64,000 nucleotides of DNA from Otatea glauca (Eukaryota > Streptophyta > Magnoliopsida > Poales > Poaceae), in the NCBI GenBank assembly GCA_036346275.1, contig CM070723.1, forward strand, positions 30,820,176 to 30,884,175. Direction: 5' to 3'. Below, piece by piece: positions 12,184-24,500 of this stretch; the first letter of the stretch is position 1; each line of letters opens with the position of its first letter. The position numbers were made by a program, and so were the translations under genes. The notes below the pieces were generated by a model that was given only the letters and a program-made list of their open reading frames with translations, did no database searches and was not told the DNA's origin.

Positions 12184-12708
12184 TTAAGACGCGGCTTGCC
12201 CCCAAGCCGGTGTCGAAGGAAATTGCATACGAATAGCAGTTGCGTTTTCCCATGTCGCTAATGAAGCTGGTAATCCTGACAACTGTACTAGAACAGAAGG
12301 TATAACGTGGTTTCCCTGTTTGATCAGTCTGCTCTTCAGAATTGTCATTGGAACTTGATTTATTTCCATGTCAATACAATTGACAGATAAGATGGTGTTC
12401 ACTATCGTTGAAGGAGGAATGTATCTTTTGAGCTGGGACACATGAACCACTGGATGAGCTTTACTGCCTTCTGGTAAATCCAGCTTATACGCTACCATGC
12501 TAATCCGTTCGGTTATTCTGTATGGTCCATAGAAGCGGAAACAAAGCTTTTGATTGCTTTGTGTTGCAATTGTTGACTGAACATAAGGTTGCAGCTTAAG
12601 ATATACTTTATCACCCACTGCAAAGACTCTGTCCGATCTGTGTTGATCAACTTGTGATTTCATTCTCAAGCAAGCATGATCCAAGTGTTGTTTCAGCAAA
12701 TAAGTCAT
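12184..12708 (-). pseudogene. Reina-like integrase C-terminus with chromodomain
   Basis: DRVFAVGDKVYLKLQPYVQS is a GPY/F-type C-terminal module (FYGPYRITER). It is followed by a chromodomain-like segment (VLVQLSGLPASLATWENATA) ending PAWGQAAS. Chromodomains direct integration of chromoviruses to heterochromatin. Confidence 0.9.
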
Positions 12709-12726
12709 TCTTTATCTTTGGTGTAG

Positions 12727-13575
12727 CTAGTCTTGCACATCAGTTACCGCACAGGCATTCAAGTTAGAAATACCAAAATGCCGAGGTGGGTAACCGTATA
12801 GTACCTCAAATGGTGTCTTTGCTACAGCTGTTTGATATGAAGTATTATACCAGTATTCCGCTAACGAAAGCCAATCTAACCACTTCTTTGGACAGGCATG
12901 TACAAAACATCTTAAATATGTTTCCAAGCACTGATTGAGATGTTCAATTTGGCCATCGGTTTGTGGGTGATACGCCGAACTCATATTCAATTGTGTATCG
13001 GACACCCGAAATAGCTCTTGCCAAAATATACTTGTGAAAACCTTATCCCTATCTGAGATAATGACTTGTGGCAGACCATGCAACTTATAGATTTGGTTGC
13101 AAAAAATCTGAGCCAATTGAGGTGCTGTAAATGGATGAGTTAACGGAAAGAAGTGTGCATACTTGGAGAATTTGTCGATTATCACCCAGATTGTGGTATA
13201 TTTGTGAGATAAGGGTAGCCCTTCGATAAAGTCCATGCTGATTGTGCTCCAAGCCTGAGTAGGTACTGGCATGGGCTGCAACAATCCTAGCAACCTCACA
13301 TGTTCTACCTTGGCTTGTTGGAAAATTTCACACTCTTTTACATATTGCTGAACAGTGGTTTTCAACCTCGGCCAAGCAAATAAGCAGCGAACTTTATGAT
13401 ATGTCGCATGCATGCTGGAATGACCACCAATTCCACTATGATGTAAAGCTTGAAGTATATGCTGTTGAGCTAAAGAGTTATTGCCAACCCAAATTCGTCC
13501 TTTGAAACGAATGACTCCATCCTGTAGAGTGTATCCCTTTTCATTTGATCCTACTATACTAAATTTCGAGAGCAA
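12727..13575 (-). pseudogene. Reina-like integrase remnant
   Basis: The zinc-binding part reads HHSGIGGHSSMHATYHKV then CEIFQQAK, with the second cysteine lost. The catalytic residues of DD(35)E are visible in STISMDFIEGLP, VIISDRDKVF and AYHPQTDGQIEHLNQ. A stop separates it from the C-terminal domain. Confidence 0.92.
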
Positions 13576-13668
13576 TTATTTAGTTTCCTTGTCGGTTTGG
13601 TAACCAGCCACAAGATGCTCAATCCAGACCGGAGTGCATACTGAAATCACCTGAACCTCTATTGTATT

Positions 13669-14040
13669 CTACCTTCTAGACAAAGCATCAGCAACAGCAT
13701 TTTGAATTCCCTTTTTGTACTGTATTTGGAATTGTAAACCCAATAACTTCACAAATGCTTTGTGTTGCATATATGTGGTTAATCTCTGCTCAGTAAGATG
13801 CATTAATGCCCTCTGGTCTGTTCTGATGATAAATTCCCTGTGTTGCAAATAGGGGTGCCATTTTGTAACAGCTAATAGTATAGCCATGCATTCCTTTTCA
13901 TATGTAGATAAGGCTTGATTCCGAGTGCTCAATGATTTTCTCAGAAATGCTACCGGATGCCCTTCTTGCATCAGAACTACACATATGCCTCCATTACTCG
14001 CATTAGTTTCTAATATGAATTGCTTGGAGAAATTTGGCAA
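13669..14040 (-). pseudogene. Reina-like RNase H remnant
   Basis: FILETNASNGGICVVLMQEG, then STYEKECMAILLAVTKWHPY, and FIIRTDQRALMHL. The first catalytic aspartate is replaced (TNAS instead of TDAS). Confidence 0.9.
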
Positions 14041-14999
14041 AAGCTAGAATAGGCGCTTGCACCAAAGCTTGCTGCAATGTCTGGAATGCTTCTTCGCATA
14101 TTGATGTCCATTGAAACTGCACTCCTTTCTTCAGCAAGGATGTCAAGGGTTTGCAAATGATGTTGTAGTTTTGAATAAATTTTCTGTAGTAACTAGTTAA
14201 TCCCAAAAATCCCCTCAACTCTTTCACATTTTGTGGCACCGGCCAACCAAGCACAGCCTGAACTTTTCGTTGATCTGTAGAGACCCCTGCTGAAGTGATG
14301 ATGTGTCCTAAATATTCCAGCCTTTGCTGTCCAAAGGAGCACTTCTCCTTTCTGACCACTAAGTGATGTTGCTCCAATATGTCAAACACTTTCCTGAGAT
14401 GGTTCAAGTGTTCATTGAGTGTTACTATATACCAATATGTCATCCACAAATACTAATACAAAATGACGCAGTAAAGGTGCAAAAATTTGGTTCATAACAC
14501 TCTGAAATGTAGCACGTGCATTCATCAATCCAAAGGGCATCACAACAAACTCATAAAGTCCTTGGTGAGTACGGAAAGTCATCTTATGTTCTTCACCCGC
14601 AGCCACCCTAATCTGGTGATAACCCAACTGTAAGTCTAATTTGTGAACCAACTAGCCCCTTCCAAATCATCGAGTAACTCATCGATTATCGGCAAAGGGT
14701 GTTTGTTCTTCACAGTGATTGTGTTAAGTCTACGATAATCCACACAAAAACGCCAAGATCCATCTTTCTTCTTTACTAGTAACACCGGTGAGGCAAAGGG
14801 ACTAACATTGTTGTATGATTCCTTTTGTCAACATATCAGCAACTTGGCGCTCTATTTCATTCTTTTGCTGTGGAGAATACCGATAGGGTCTGACATTCAC
14901 TGGTTGTGCACCGGGTATCAAAGGAATGGAATGATCATACTCACGCCTTGGAGGTAACTGAACCAATTCTCTGAACAAATGCTCATATTCTTGCAGCAT
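14003..14999 (-). pseudogene. Reina-like reverse transcriptase remnant
   Basis: Spread over three frames: 14999-14802 (HSIPLIPGAQPVNVRPYRYS), 14651-14412 (MPFGLMNARATFQSVMNQIF and the catalytic FVDDILVYS), and 14449-14003 (LEYLGHIITSAGVSTDQRKV, then GFLGLTSYYRKFI). The YxDD-type motif is intact but frameshifts break the enzyme. Confidence 0.92.
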
Positions 15000-15236
15000 C
15001 TCTTTTATCGGTCGGGGAATGTACTCTTGCTCCCCTTCCTTCTCAGCACAATGATCAGTATCTGAACTCGTGTGAAGTTGGACTAAATGTGTAACTGCTC
15101 CTCTTCTTAAAAACCCTTTAAGTTCTTTAGCTTCAATGCACTTACTCTGTGGTTGATTGTCCTTAATGTCCCTGAATCCACCAGGCTAGAGATAATGCCA
15201 TTTTGTTTCATATCATGGATCTCCCATCAGCAACAG

Positions 15237-15794
15237 TTAGTGAATTGGTGATATACTTGTTGTCTGATACTGAATCTTGTCCAATAGCCTCTCAATAAAT
15301 GAGTAAGCCCTTCCTAAGTCCACCAGAATCATTATCTCCTGTTTGCCTATTAAGCCCTGTAGTCTCAGTGTCCTGCATTTGATCTTCGTATTGTTTAGTT
15401 GTTCTGTAACCGACAGTAGCTCTTCCCCTACTCCATCTTCAGCCTCCTCATTTTCAGCATCAGGAATTGAATTAATTTGCAATACTTCAATGAGTTCCTC
15501 AATTATGTGTAATGGAACCTGGTCCGGACATTTGTGGTTTTTTCCCCATTTTTCTCCACAAATGAAACAAAGCCCATTTGCTTTCCGGTAAGCCCTCAGT
15601 GCTTCCAACTTATCATCCACTCGACCAATATTGGTTTTCTTTGGATCATCCCCTCTTCTATTGTCTGCTAACTTGTTTGAGAGTTTGGTTTTATCCGGAT
15701 ATTTGCCTCCTCCCCTATTAAATTCTTTGTTGTCTGCTCTATGATATGGCTTCCTGTTCTTGTAACAATGCCAAGGCAGCTGTAGTGTCCACAT
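15237..15794 (-). pseudogene. Reina-like zinc knuckle and protease remnant
   Basis: The knuckle CFICGEKWGKNHKCPDQ is followed by an aspartic protease site reading ILVDLGRAYSFI, where the active D-S/T-G has become D-L-G. It probably lacks protease activity. Confidence 0.85.
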
Positions 15795-15836
15795 CTTCTG
15801 GATTGTGGAGTAGTATAGCGGCTCGGATTTCTTCCC

Positions 15837-16680
15837 TCAAACCGTCAAGAAATGAGTAACAAAAAACACATCATCCTGTGATGGATTGTACAACAATAAG
15901 TGATGCTGAAGCTTCTCAAATCTTTCCACATATTCGGCTACTGTGTTGGTTTGCTTGAGGTTTATCATCTGATTCATTTGCCTCTTGTACAGATTCCTAC
16001 TGAATCTCCTATCAACTGCATCACAAAGAGTTTCCCAATCTTCAAACCGTCCTCTAGCTTCTGCATTCTGCAACCAGAGGGCTACATTACCCATGAAATT
16101 CAACGCTGCAATTATGGTGCGAAGCTCCGGGCAAACCCCAACACTTCGAAGTAAGTCTCGCATCTCTCCCTCCACAGCATAGGGTTTTCCCATCAAAGTT
16201 AGGAAACAAAATTTTGGGTAAGGATTGGCGTGGTTGCCAACTCGAACTGATATTATGTCCATTTCCCATGCCTCTTCCTTCCCCCAGTATAGGATAAAAC
16301 ACTTGAACTGCATGAGACCATTCCTACTTACCCGTGACCGGTGATGGTGGTGGTGAAGGCCCCAAAATTCCCTTCATTAGCCCCTGCGCTTGTTCTTGAC
16401 CACGACCCCCATTAGTCGACACCATTTCTTCACCGAGTGGTGCTGCCACCGACGAAACCACCAGTTCAACAGCTGTGGTAGGCAAAGTTCTCTGAATCGC
16501 TGCCAAATTTCTAGCGTCGGGTCTTGTTTCCAAAACCTTCACCCTTCCTCGCACCATTTCCACTGCAGAATGCACTTCACCGACTTCTGACTTCACCCCA
16601 TGCACGTCCTCTAGAATCTGCTTCAAAAGAGCATTGATCCCTTCGAACTGAGTTTCCACCGATGCCATGGCGGTAGTCAT
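15837..16680 (-). pseudogene. Reina-like gag remnant
   Basis: Two open stretches, 16680-16324 (MTTAMASVETQFEGINALLK) and 16313-15837 (LWLQNAEARGRFEDWETLCD, then AEYVERFEKLQHHLL). The second is a typical Retrotrans_gag pattern. The junction near 16320 is broken. Confidence 0.85.
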
Positions 16681-16744
16681 TTTCGTCTACCACAGCGCTT
16701 GCTTCTTCCTGGTCCCCAGATCGGAAGAAGGCTCTGATACCAAA

Positions 16745-17689
16745 TGCGACGATCAACCAAGCAAGGGAAAGAGATTAGAGTAGAGAACAAGCAACAAGGG
16801 GAAGAAGCTTAGAAGAGATTTGGGAATCGACATTTCTATTGTGCTTTCCTCAGTCCTTCCGACAGGAATTTATACTTCCTATCTGAAGTTCTATTACTAG
16901 TGGGACCAGTAACACCTTAGGCTAATCAAAACACAACGCAACACTGCAATACCCTGCAAACACTATGCACAACCCACGAATTTTTATTTTAAATAATACA
17001 ATTTTTTATTCAAATTGCAAAAATATACGTCCATCTCAAAAAATTACAAAAATATACTTTTGTCGCTCGTACATGGGGCGATCGCCCCATACACGGGCGA
17101 TCGGTGCCGCTCTGAACGCGCGATATTTCCTCTGTCTGCGGTCAGTTCCTAAAAAAATCATAACTTTTTCATATGATGTCGGATGGAGATGAACTTTATA
17201 TGAAAATTGTAGCTCTCGACGGGATCTACAACTTTTGTATATAAACTTTTTCAATTTAAATCCATTTAGATGGTCAAAAATAGGATAGAATGTTCAGATC
17301 TAAAAACAGATCTGTTTTTAGATATGAAACTTCTATCCTGTTTTTGACTATCTAAATGGATTTAAATGAAAAAAAATTTGTATACAAAAGTTGTAGATCC
17401 CGTCGAGAGCTATAATTTTCATATAAAGTTCATCTCCATACGATATCATATGAAAAAGTTATGATTTTCTTTAGGAATTGACCGCAGACAGAGGAAATAT
17501 CACGCGTTGAAAGCCGCACCGATCGCCCGTGTATAGGGTGATCGCCTCATGTACGGACGACAAAAATATATTTTTGTAATTTTTTAAGATGAACGTATAT
17601 TTTTGCAATTTGAATAAAAAATTATATTATTTAAAATAAAAATTCCACAACACACCACACCGCGTAAGCTTCAGTTTGCCGGCACAACA
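16745..17689 (-). repeat. 5' LTR of the Reina-like element, interrupted
   Basis: Two pieces, 16745-16977 and 17656-17689, separated by the palindromic Mutator-like element. The primer-binding site follows immediately on the minus strand. Confidence 0.88.
16978..17645. mobile_element. palindromic Mutator-like element, 668 bp
   Basis: The two arms are inverted copies over almost the full length, meeting near 17308 (CAGATCTAAAAACAGATCTG). The termini are GAATTTTTATTTTAAATAAT on both sides. Ten-bp duplications CACAACCCAC (16968-16977) and CACAACACAC (17646-17655) differ at one base. Long terminal repeats and a 9-11-bp TSD fit Mutator-like foldback elements. There is no coding sequence. Confidence 0.88.
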
Positions 17690-18209
17690 TACATACAACA
17701 GAGAAAAATAGACATCCAACACTTTCAGTGCCCAACAACAGTGATATTCGCTCGTATCCACTACACCCCTAAATAGCAACCACAGCATCCCAAAAAGATG
17801 TAGGGTGGAAACTCAAAAGTGACAGCGGGCGGTTTTTTTGTTTTTCAATTTTCCCTTTCCTGCAAGGCCCCACACGTTACCAATCCCAAACTCAATGATC
17901 TGTGCAACCAACACGTTGCAATTAGCTCTGAAAAGAACGTGGAACAAAGACATCATCAATACAATGACAAATTTTAATATCATTCTGTTGTATAAATCTG
18001 TAAAAGTTGTTCACTAATTTACAGTGATCTGCGTGCTGTTTAAGTACATTGTTTCACATAAAATACAACGAAGAAACCAACAATAAGGCGCCAGCACACT
18101 TAAATGCAACGATAACAGTTTGTATGATGCTAGGTATCGCAGGTTTACGGTAAACAGAACGCTAAACCGAAACTGAAAGGTGATGACGTTGCTATCACTG
18201 TACATCAGA

Positions 18210-18581
18210 TTATGCAGAAGGCTGATCAGGCTGGGGAACAGTAGAGCTGCTACCGTTCTTGCGGGACATGCTGAAATGCCCTGTCATAGTCTTCCCCATG
18301 AACTTCCCAGCTTTACCAAGGCCACTGCCGACGGCGCCAATACCAGAACCAACAAGCCCGACGCCAGCACCCATTCCTGAACCCACGAGCCCAACACCGC
18401 CAACAATGCCAGTGCCCACAAGTCCAACGCCTGAACCAACCAGTGATGCAGCGCCACCAAGTGCATCCATTGTGCTACCAATTACCCCAGCCTCCTTCAG
18501 CCGCTTCCTCTCCTCCATTGCTTTCTTTTCCAACTCTAAGGCTTCCAGCTGTTCTTCCTTTGTAAATGGGTGATACATGAT
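18210..18581 (-). CDS. CLB1: CLB1 exon 11, coiled coil and Gly/Val-repeat tail (residues 386-508)
   Basis: Begins after TCATCAG with IMYHPFTKEEQ and ends with stop TAA at 18212-18210. It carries the coiled coil and a run of GSGVGLV-like units, then a Ser-rich, low-complexity C-terminus (SMSRKNGSSSTVPQPDQPSA). Confidence 0.95.
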   Translation of the reverse strand: MMYHPFTKEEQLEALELEKKAMEERKRLKEAGVIGSTMDALGGAASLVGSGVGLVGTGIVGGVGLVGSGMGAGVGLVGSGIGAVGSGLGKAGKFMGKTMTGHFSMSRKNGSSSTVPQPDQPSA

Positions 18582-21500
18582 CTGATGAGTTCAAATAAAA
18601 TATTAGGACCATTATTTTGACGATAAACATTACAGTCTTACATTGTTTTACATGTTGGCATCATTTAGTCCATGTGACTTTCATGTGTTCATTGCTTCAT
18701 CCAATCATGACGAAGGGAATTCAATGCTTGTTTATGCATTAGAAAGGCAATCATCCATGAATCCAGTGATACAACAAAGACAAGCAAGACGTGGAACCAA
18801 TTTTTACAAACATAAACTCAGAGAACAAGATATGCAAACGCCCATTTTGGAAACATTAAACCAGAAAGCATATGCCCTAGAGCTAATGAAAGATCGTGTA
18901 GCTACAAAGAGAGAATAGAAAACTGCCACCAAGGCAGATCCCAAGATAGCCATGGCGCTACCACCACTAAGACATATTACACATAAGCAATTAGTCAGGC
19001 AAAAGCTAATATGGTATCTGTAGGAGCACATGAAATGCACTAAACTAGGTGGTTTTAAGTTTTATGCCAAAAGGCAATCATAGTTATGGCTGAACTCCAT
19101 CGGGCATCCAGTTTGTTGAATGCTAGTTGTTTATTATAAAATGCAGAGGAAAGCATTGGAAATCAGGGCCATGGCTTGGAAGCGATGGCCAAATGAATGA
19201 ACTTCCTAAGAACAATGAAACAATATGAGTAAACCATTGAGACAATAATAAACGCCACAGATACTTCAAGCCAAACTAATAAGGAAAAAGTCCAATTTTC
19301 AACCTTGAACTATAGGTTGAGTTCGATTTTCAACCCATAACTCTAAAACCATCTGAAACACAACCCTTAACAAAACTAGGTCACATGACCTTGACCCATT
19401 CCAGGGTGGTTTTTGGCATGATGTTGTGTCCATGTGGATCCTAATCAGCATTAGAAAAATAAAAAAGAATTTAAACCACACCACATGTCACTCTAGTGGA
19501 TTTGCCACCTCATCATCTTCTTCCTCCCTCTTCCTTCCACTCCTACCATCCCAAGAGTGTTGCTCGATCACCCCCTACACCCATCACTGACCGCTCCAAC
19601 AGGAGCTCATCACGGCAACATTCTCGCCGGCCCCTGTCCCTTCTCTCCTCTCTTCTCCCCTCCCATCTCAACCTTCACAGCCGCCGCCAGTGCATCATAA
19701 ATTGAAGGAGCATGGAGGAAAATCCAAAATCAGACATGAATTAGTATGCAAAATCACAGAACAAATTGGGGCAAAAATAGTGCACAAAATCTCTCTCCCT
19801 CCATACATCTCTCCAGATCTCATCGCTGACCATGCGCGAGCTCGGGAATGCAGAAAGCTCAACAGCGACAGTGGACGGCGGTGCTTTGCGACTGTTTTAA
19901 TAGTAGTAAGGTGTTAAGTAAATGGTTTTGTAGTCGAGGTTGTTTTCAGATTGAGGCCATAGTTGAGGGTTGTAAAAGTGAACTTTTTCCAACTAATAAT
20001 GCTGCCAGTCTGTAGATAAAGAGTTCAAAAGCCTGACACTGTGGATATTTAGAATTGGAAGCCTGCACCTCACAAAGCCTAGACAAACAGATGAACCAAG
20101 AGCTTCTCCCAACACAGTTTACAATGACAAAAGAAATTCACAATTTTCCTTTCTGTGTGCAGGATGTGATCTAGAATTTTATAACCAACAACCAAGCCTT
20201 TTGACCCAAACAAGTTGGGGTAGGCTGGAATGAAACGCAATCAACATCAATACAACCCCTAAACCTGTTGGGCAAGGTTATTAAAGCGATAAGGCGAAGC
20301 GACTCACCACCTTTTAACCGCCAAAGCGCTTAAGGCGTGCAGCGAGGCGACGCCATACACGCATCCTAACCAAGTATAGCAACATAATTGAGAGCACTGA
20401 TCATTAGCTAGTAGCACACCAACACAGTAACACACAGTCCTCAATCAGTATTTCTACTCAGTCCTCAACATGGTTATCACGGCGCCCCAGCGAGGCGAGT
20501 CACCTCAGGGGCACCTGGACACCTAGCCGCCCGCCTAGGCGACAGATAGGTGACCAATTATTCACTTGGACTCTCGGAGCACTTGATCAACCATCCACTT
20601 ATGTTAGGGTAGACGCAAAGCATCAGCACTTTCAGCAACACTGGCAGCAGCAGTAACAAAGGGGAAGCAGCAGTAGGAGCAAAGCAGCGGCGAAGGCAGA
20701 GGGGAGGAGATCGCCGATCGGTGGAGGCGATGGAGGCGGAGGGGGAAGGGGAGGCGGAGAGGGAGGGGGATTACCGGTCGGTGGAGGCGACGGAGGTGGC
20801 GGGCTTGGTGGCGGAGCTCTCTTCCCTCTCCTCTCCACGCGCTAGGGTTACCCAGCCTCCCGTCCCTTCATCCCGTGTGACCATTCGACCATCGCGAAGC
20901 TTGGACTGGACGCCTAGTCGTGTTGCCATGAAGCCTAGGCGTCTAGTCGGCCGCCTAACCCTCTCTAGTCGAGGCGCTGGGTCTTAGTGTCCCCCTCCGA
21001 CTGTCGGAACACCTAGGCGGCGACTAGGCATCGCCTAGATGACGTCTTGATAACCATGGTCCTCAATCAGTATCTCTCTTTAGTCCTTAATACATACATA
21101 TGACAATATCCTCATTCGGTCAATTCCTGCTCAGTCAGTTAGTCCTCAATCCTCATTGGCATACTGCATACGAGGGGGGCAGGGGGGAGCAGAGCAACCG
21201 TAGGGTAGAGGCAAAGGGACTAGAGCAACTGCAGGGCAGCGGGGAGGGGGAGGCTGGCGGGGAAGACGAAGGGAGAGGACTAGAGGAGAGAGGCGGATTT
21301 GGACGCTAGAGATAAGTGGGAGGCCAACTGGGGAGACGAGGGGAGGGGAAGGGTGAGGAGGCCGATGGCGGCAGGGAACCATAGCTGATGGCTGGATCTG
21401 GCCTCTAGAGCAGAGGAAGCTCGCACCGAAGCAGAGGAAGCATGGGATCCGCCAGGTCACCACAACGCCATAAGACACCTCATTGATGCCTTAGAGAGGC

Positions 21501-24500
21501 CACGGCCGCAAGGCGGACACCATACCCTTCTGCGACAAGGCGACGACATGGCGTAGCCCCCTAGACCGCCTTACCGCTTAAACAATGATTTAATAACCAT
21601 GCTCTTGGGTTTCAATCCATGAAAATGAGGCTTTTTTATATATATGGGCACGCCAAGCCTATCACAACTCTCCTTTTTCCTAGCTTGGGACAGGCTACGT
21701 AGAAACTACACAGGTGGAGTTTGATGTAAAAAAATTTATACAGCAACAAAAAACATCCAAGGATTCTCTCTGAATTATATCATATACAATAAGCCCTGAT
21801 TAACACAATTTTGGAAACTTAGTTTCTTTCAGTGGTATTGACACTTATGCATTTAATTATATGCTAATGTGACAAATGATAATAGACTTGAGAAATGCTA
21901 AAATGGATAAGCAACGTTTCATAGAAATTATATGCAGAAAGAAAAGGATATGTCTATGTAATATACTCATATACGCTTGTAAGTTGTAAGTTATATCTAC
22001 CAAGTTAACACCATTCTCCAGTTCTGTCAGTATTAACATCTACTCTAGAATTCTCTAGCTTAAAGGCAATAAACTGTAAGAGGTAGACATCAAAACATAC
22101 AAAGCCCACGCTAACCTTAAGATGTAATGTCCCTCTGTCCTTGTTGTCCTTAATTTTAAGTGAATCTAGTGTTTGCAGAAGCTTCAGAGTGATTTCACTG
22201 GGAGTCTCTGGTTCAAGACTATTCACTACTAGTTTAGCCACACCCAGCTTCTTGTCTTGCTGAAGTTTGTCTTCATCATAAACCTGCAAAGTGACAACAA
22301 ACGTATGTTACCTGGCAACATTGAGAGGAATAAGCACATAGAATCATAATACTAATATTAAGAAGAAACTATAATCAAGATATGAGCAACTTATGGGAAG
22401 TCAGGTTGCAGGGACAATTCTACCAAGTGATGTGGCAGACATCAGGCACTTCCCAACACTTTAAATCGTAGAGGAACATAGTCACACATGGAACATTTTT
22501 CAAAGCATATCTGATTTTATTGTCCTAGGCTCCAAGCCATGCCAAGGAAAGGAAGTGGCAGCACATATCTTGGATTAATTAGGAAAATTGTTCAGTCCAA
22601 GCAAAATTTCTCAAACGTTCACAGGAATAGAATGTACAATATATTAGGTGCCATAAGGCAACTGCTGGTTCATTACCGGAACAGGAAATAGTGATGTTAT
22701 CAGCAGAGGGTTCATTACTCATTAGAGCATCCACAATGTGTTAAAGTCAGTGACCCCGTCCCCTATTAGAGAGGAAGAGTTCCGTTGTGTCCAGTCATCA
22801 TCAATTCAACTAAGAACTTGACTTTCACTTCTAATTTGAAAGCCAGTTCAAGGCATGCATTCAGCAAGAAAGTGTTGTTTCAATACACTGGAGGGCATGA
22901 TTCAACACAAAATCCTGAGCCGAACCCAACTTTACATCCATCCAGTTCAATGAAACAGAAAATTATTTTTTGTGCATCAACTTTTTATCCAAGCTTGTTC
23001 TTTAACTTAATTGGAGAAAGTTTGGGCCAAATTAGTATTTTATTTCGCAGTTGGTACCACCTGAGAGGGTGTGGTAGATGCTAAACATTGGAGCAAATGC
23101 CTTTGCTTTTGAACCTGCTTATGTGGCATCTATCGAACCTACATTGATTCGAATTCAACACATTAGACATGACCTTTAGTCTTGCATTTTTTTATGAGAA
23201 ATTTGGCTATATAACTTCCAAAGATGGCTGTTTGGACATGCCCTGCTTAAGCTTACACTAAAAAACCCTGATCTGAACCATACCCAGTCCTTTTCGACCC
23301 ACCAAGTACTGACCATTCTGCAGGACTGCAGAACTAATTAGATAGATCTTACATGATTTTGACTGCCAGTCAAAATTACTAGAGTAAAAATTTATTGTAA
23401 CAATATATCCTACAAATTCTCCAAGTCAAGCATAATAACAGTATTGCAAGTCAGGCATAACAACAGCATTAATTCTTTGGTCATTCTATCACCGCCAAAC
23501 TGAAAACTAAACCAAATATATTACATTAGAAGTTGGCATGAGATGACCATGTATGATAGCACGCATGCAACGGTAATCTACCACTTCCAAATATTTGTAC
23601 ATGTGTTGGATATCATGTCAAATACTAACACACCTCCAACACATGATGTCAGAGGCATGTTGGGTTATTTCCATTCAACAAAAAACAATTTAAAGTCTCG
23701 ACATGGCTCCAACATGCCTTGAACAAAGCTAAAAGACACCTCGAAGGAGAACAACACAACTTGATTCCCATACCAAAGAGCATCCATGATAAATATGTAC
23801 CATAAAAAATATTACATACATATAAGCATGTCTTTGGTCCATATAAATTTGTGGATGGCTATTGAAGTATAAATAGATCCGCCACCTTTCCTCAACAACT
23901 CAATCTTTTGGACGAACTGGTTAAGTCATAAAACTCAACATGGTATGAGAGCTTGATGTCCTAAGTTCGAGACCTAGTGCAATTTTGAGAGAGAAAAAAT
24001 CCTCAAACTTACGCTAACAAGATCACAAATTCAGGACCTTCTATCTCTGGTACCATGTTGAGGTTCATACGCTAACTAACTAACCCAAAGTCTTAAGTTA
24101 CTGGAGGAAAGGTGGACAATCTACTCATGCATCTACAATTCTCAACAGTTAGGTGAACATAGATCATACCCTCAACTTGTCACTAATGTAAGTTTTTTTT
24201 TTTCAGTCTGGACCAAGCAAGATTGGGCTACATTTTCAGGCCCATCAGCATCTGGGCCACAAGTGGCCTGGCTTGAGCCCAGCATAACCATTTTAATTTA
24301 GGCTTGGTTAGCCTGAAGTCTTGAACTAGCCCAGCCAACCTGACTATAATTATAGGACACAGCAAGCGTGGACCCAATTCAGCTGAACCATTTGCCAGCA
24401 TGGCCTAGCAAATGATCACATCCATCTATTTTCTTTATAATCTACTGCAGATTTCCTTTTAGTGGGCACAGAAGCTTTCCTTGATTTAATTGTTTCAAAC

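Larger units (their letters stand above)
11883..17689 (-). mobile_element. Ty3/gypsy chromovirus (Reina-like), degenerate
   Basis: Full-length but inactive. The 3' LTR is 11883-12172, the purine tract lies at about 12173-12187 (minus AAGGGGGAGGGAT), and the primer site TGGTATCAGAGCC (tRNA-Met) lies at about 16730-16743. The 5' LTR is 16745-17689, split by a 668-bp Mutator-like insertion. Flanks TATAT and TACAT differ at one base. Without the insertion it is about 5.1 kb with LTRs near 270-290 bp. The small size and chromodomain fit the Reina clade. The order gag-PR-RT-RH-IN-chromodomain is visible, with many stops and frameshifts. Confidence 0.9.

Noticed and set aside
22722..23250. Possible MITE in CLB1 intron 9 (AGAGCATCCACAATG... 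and ...TTTGGACATGCCCT)
   Set aside because: The ends resemble known GAGCATC-type MITE termini, but the inverted repeat is weak and no target duplication is visible.
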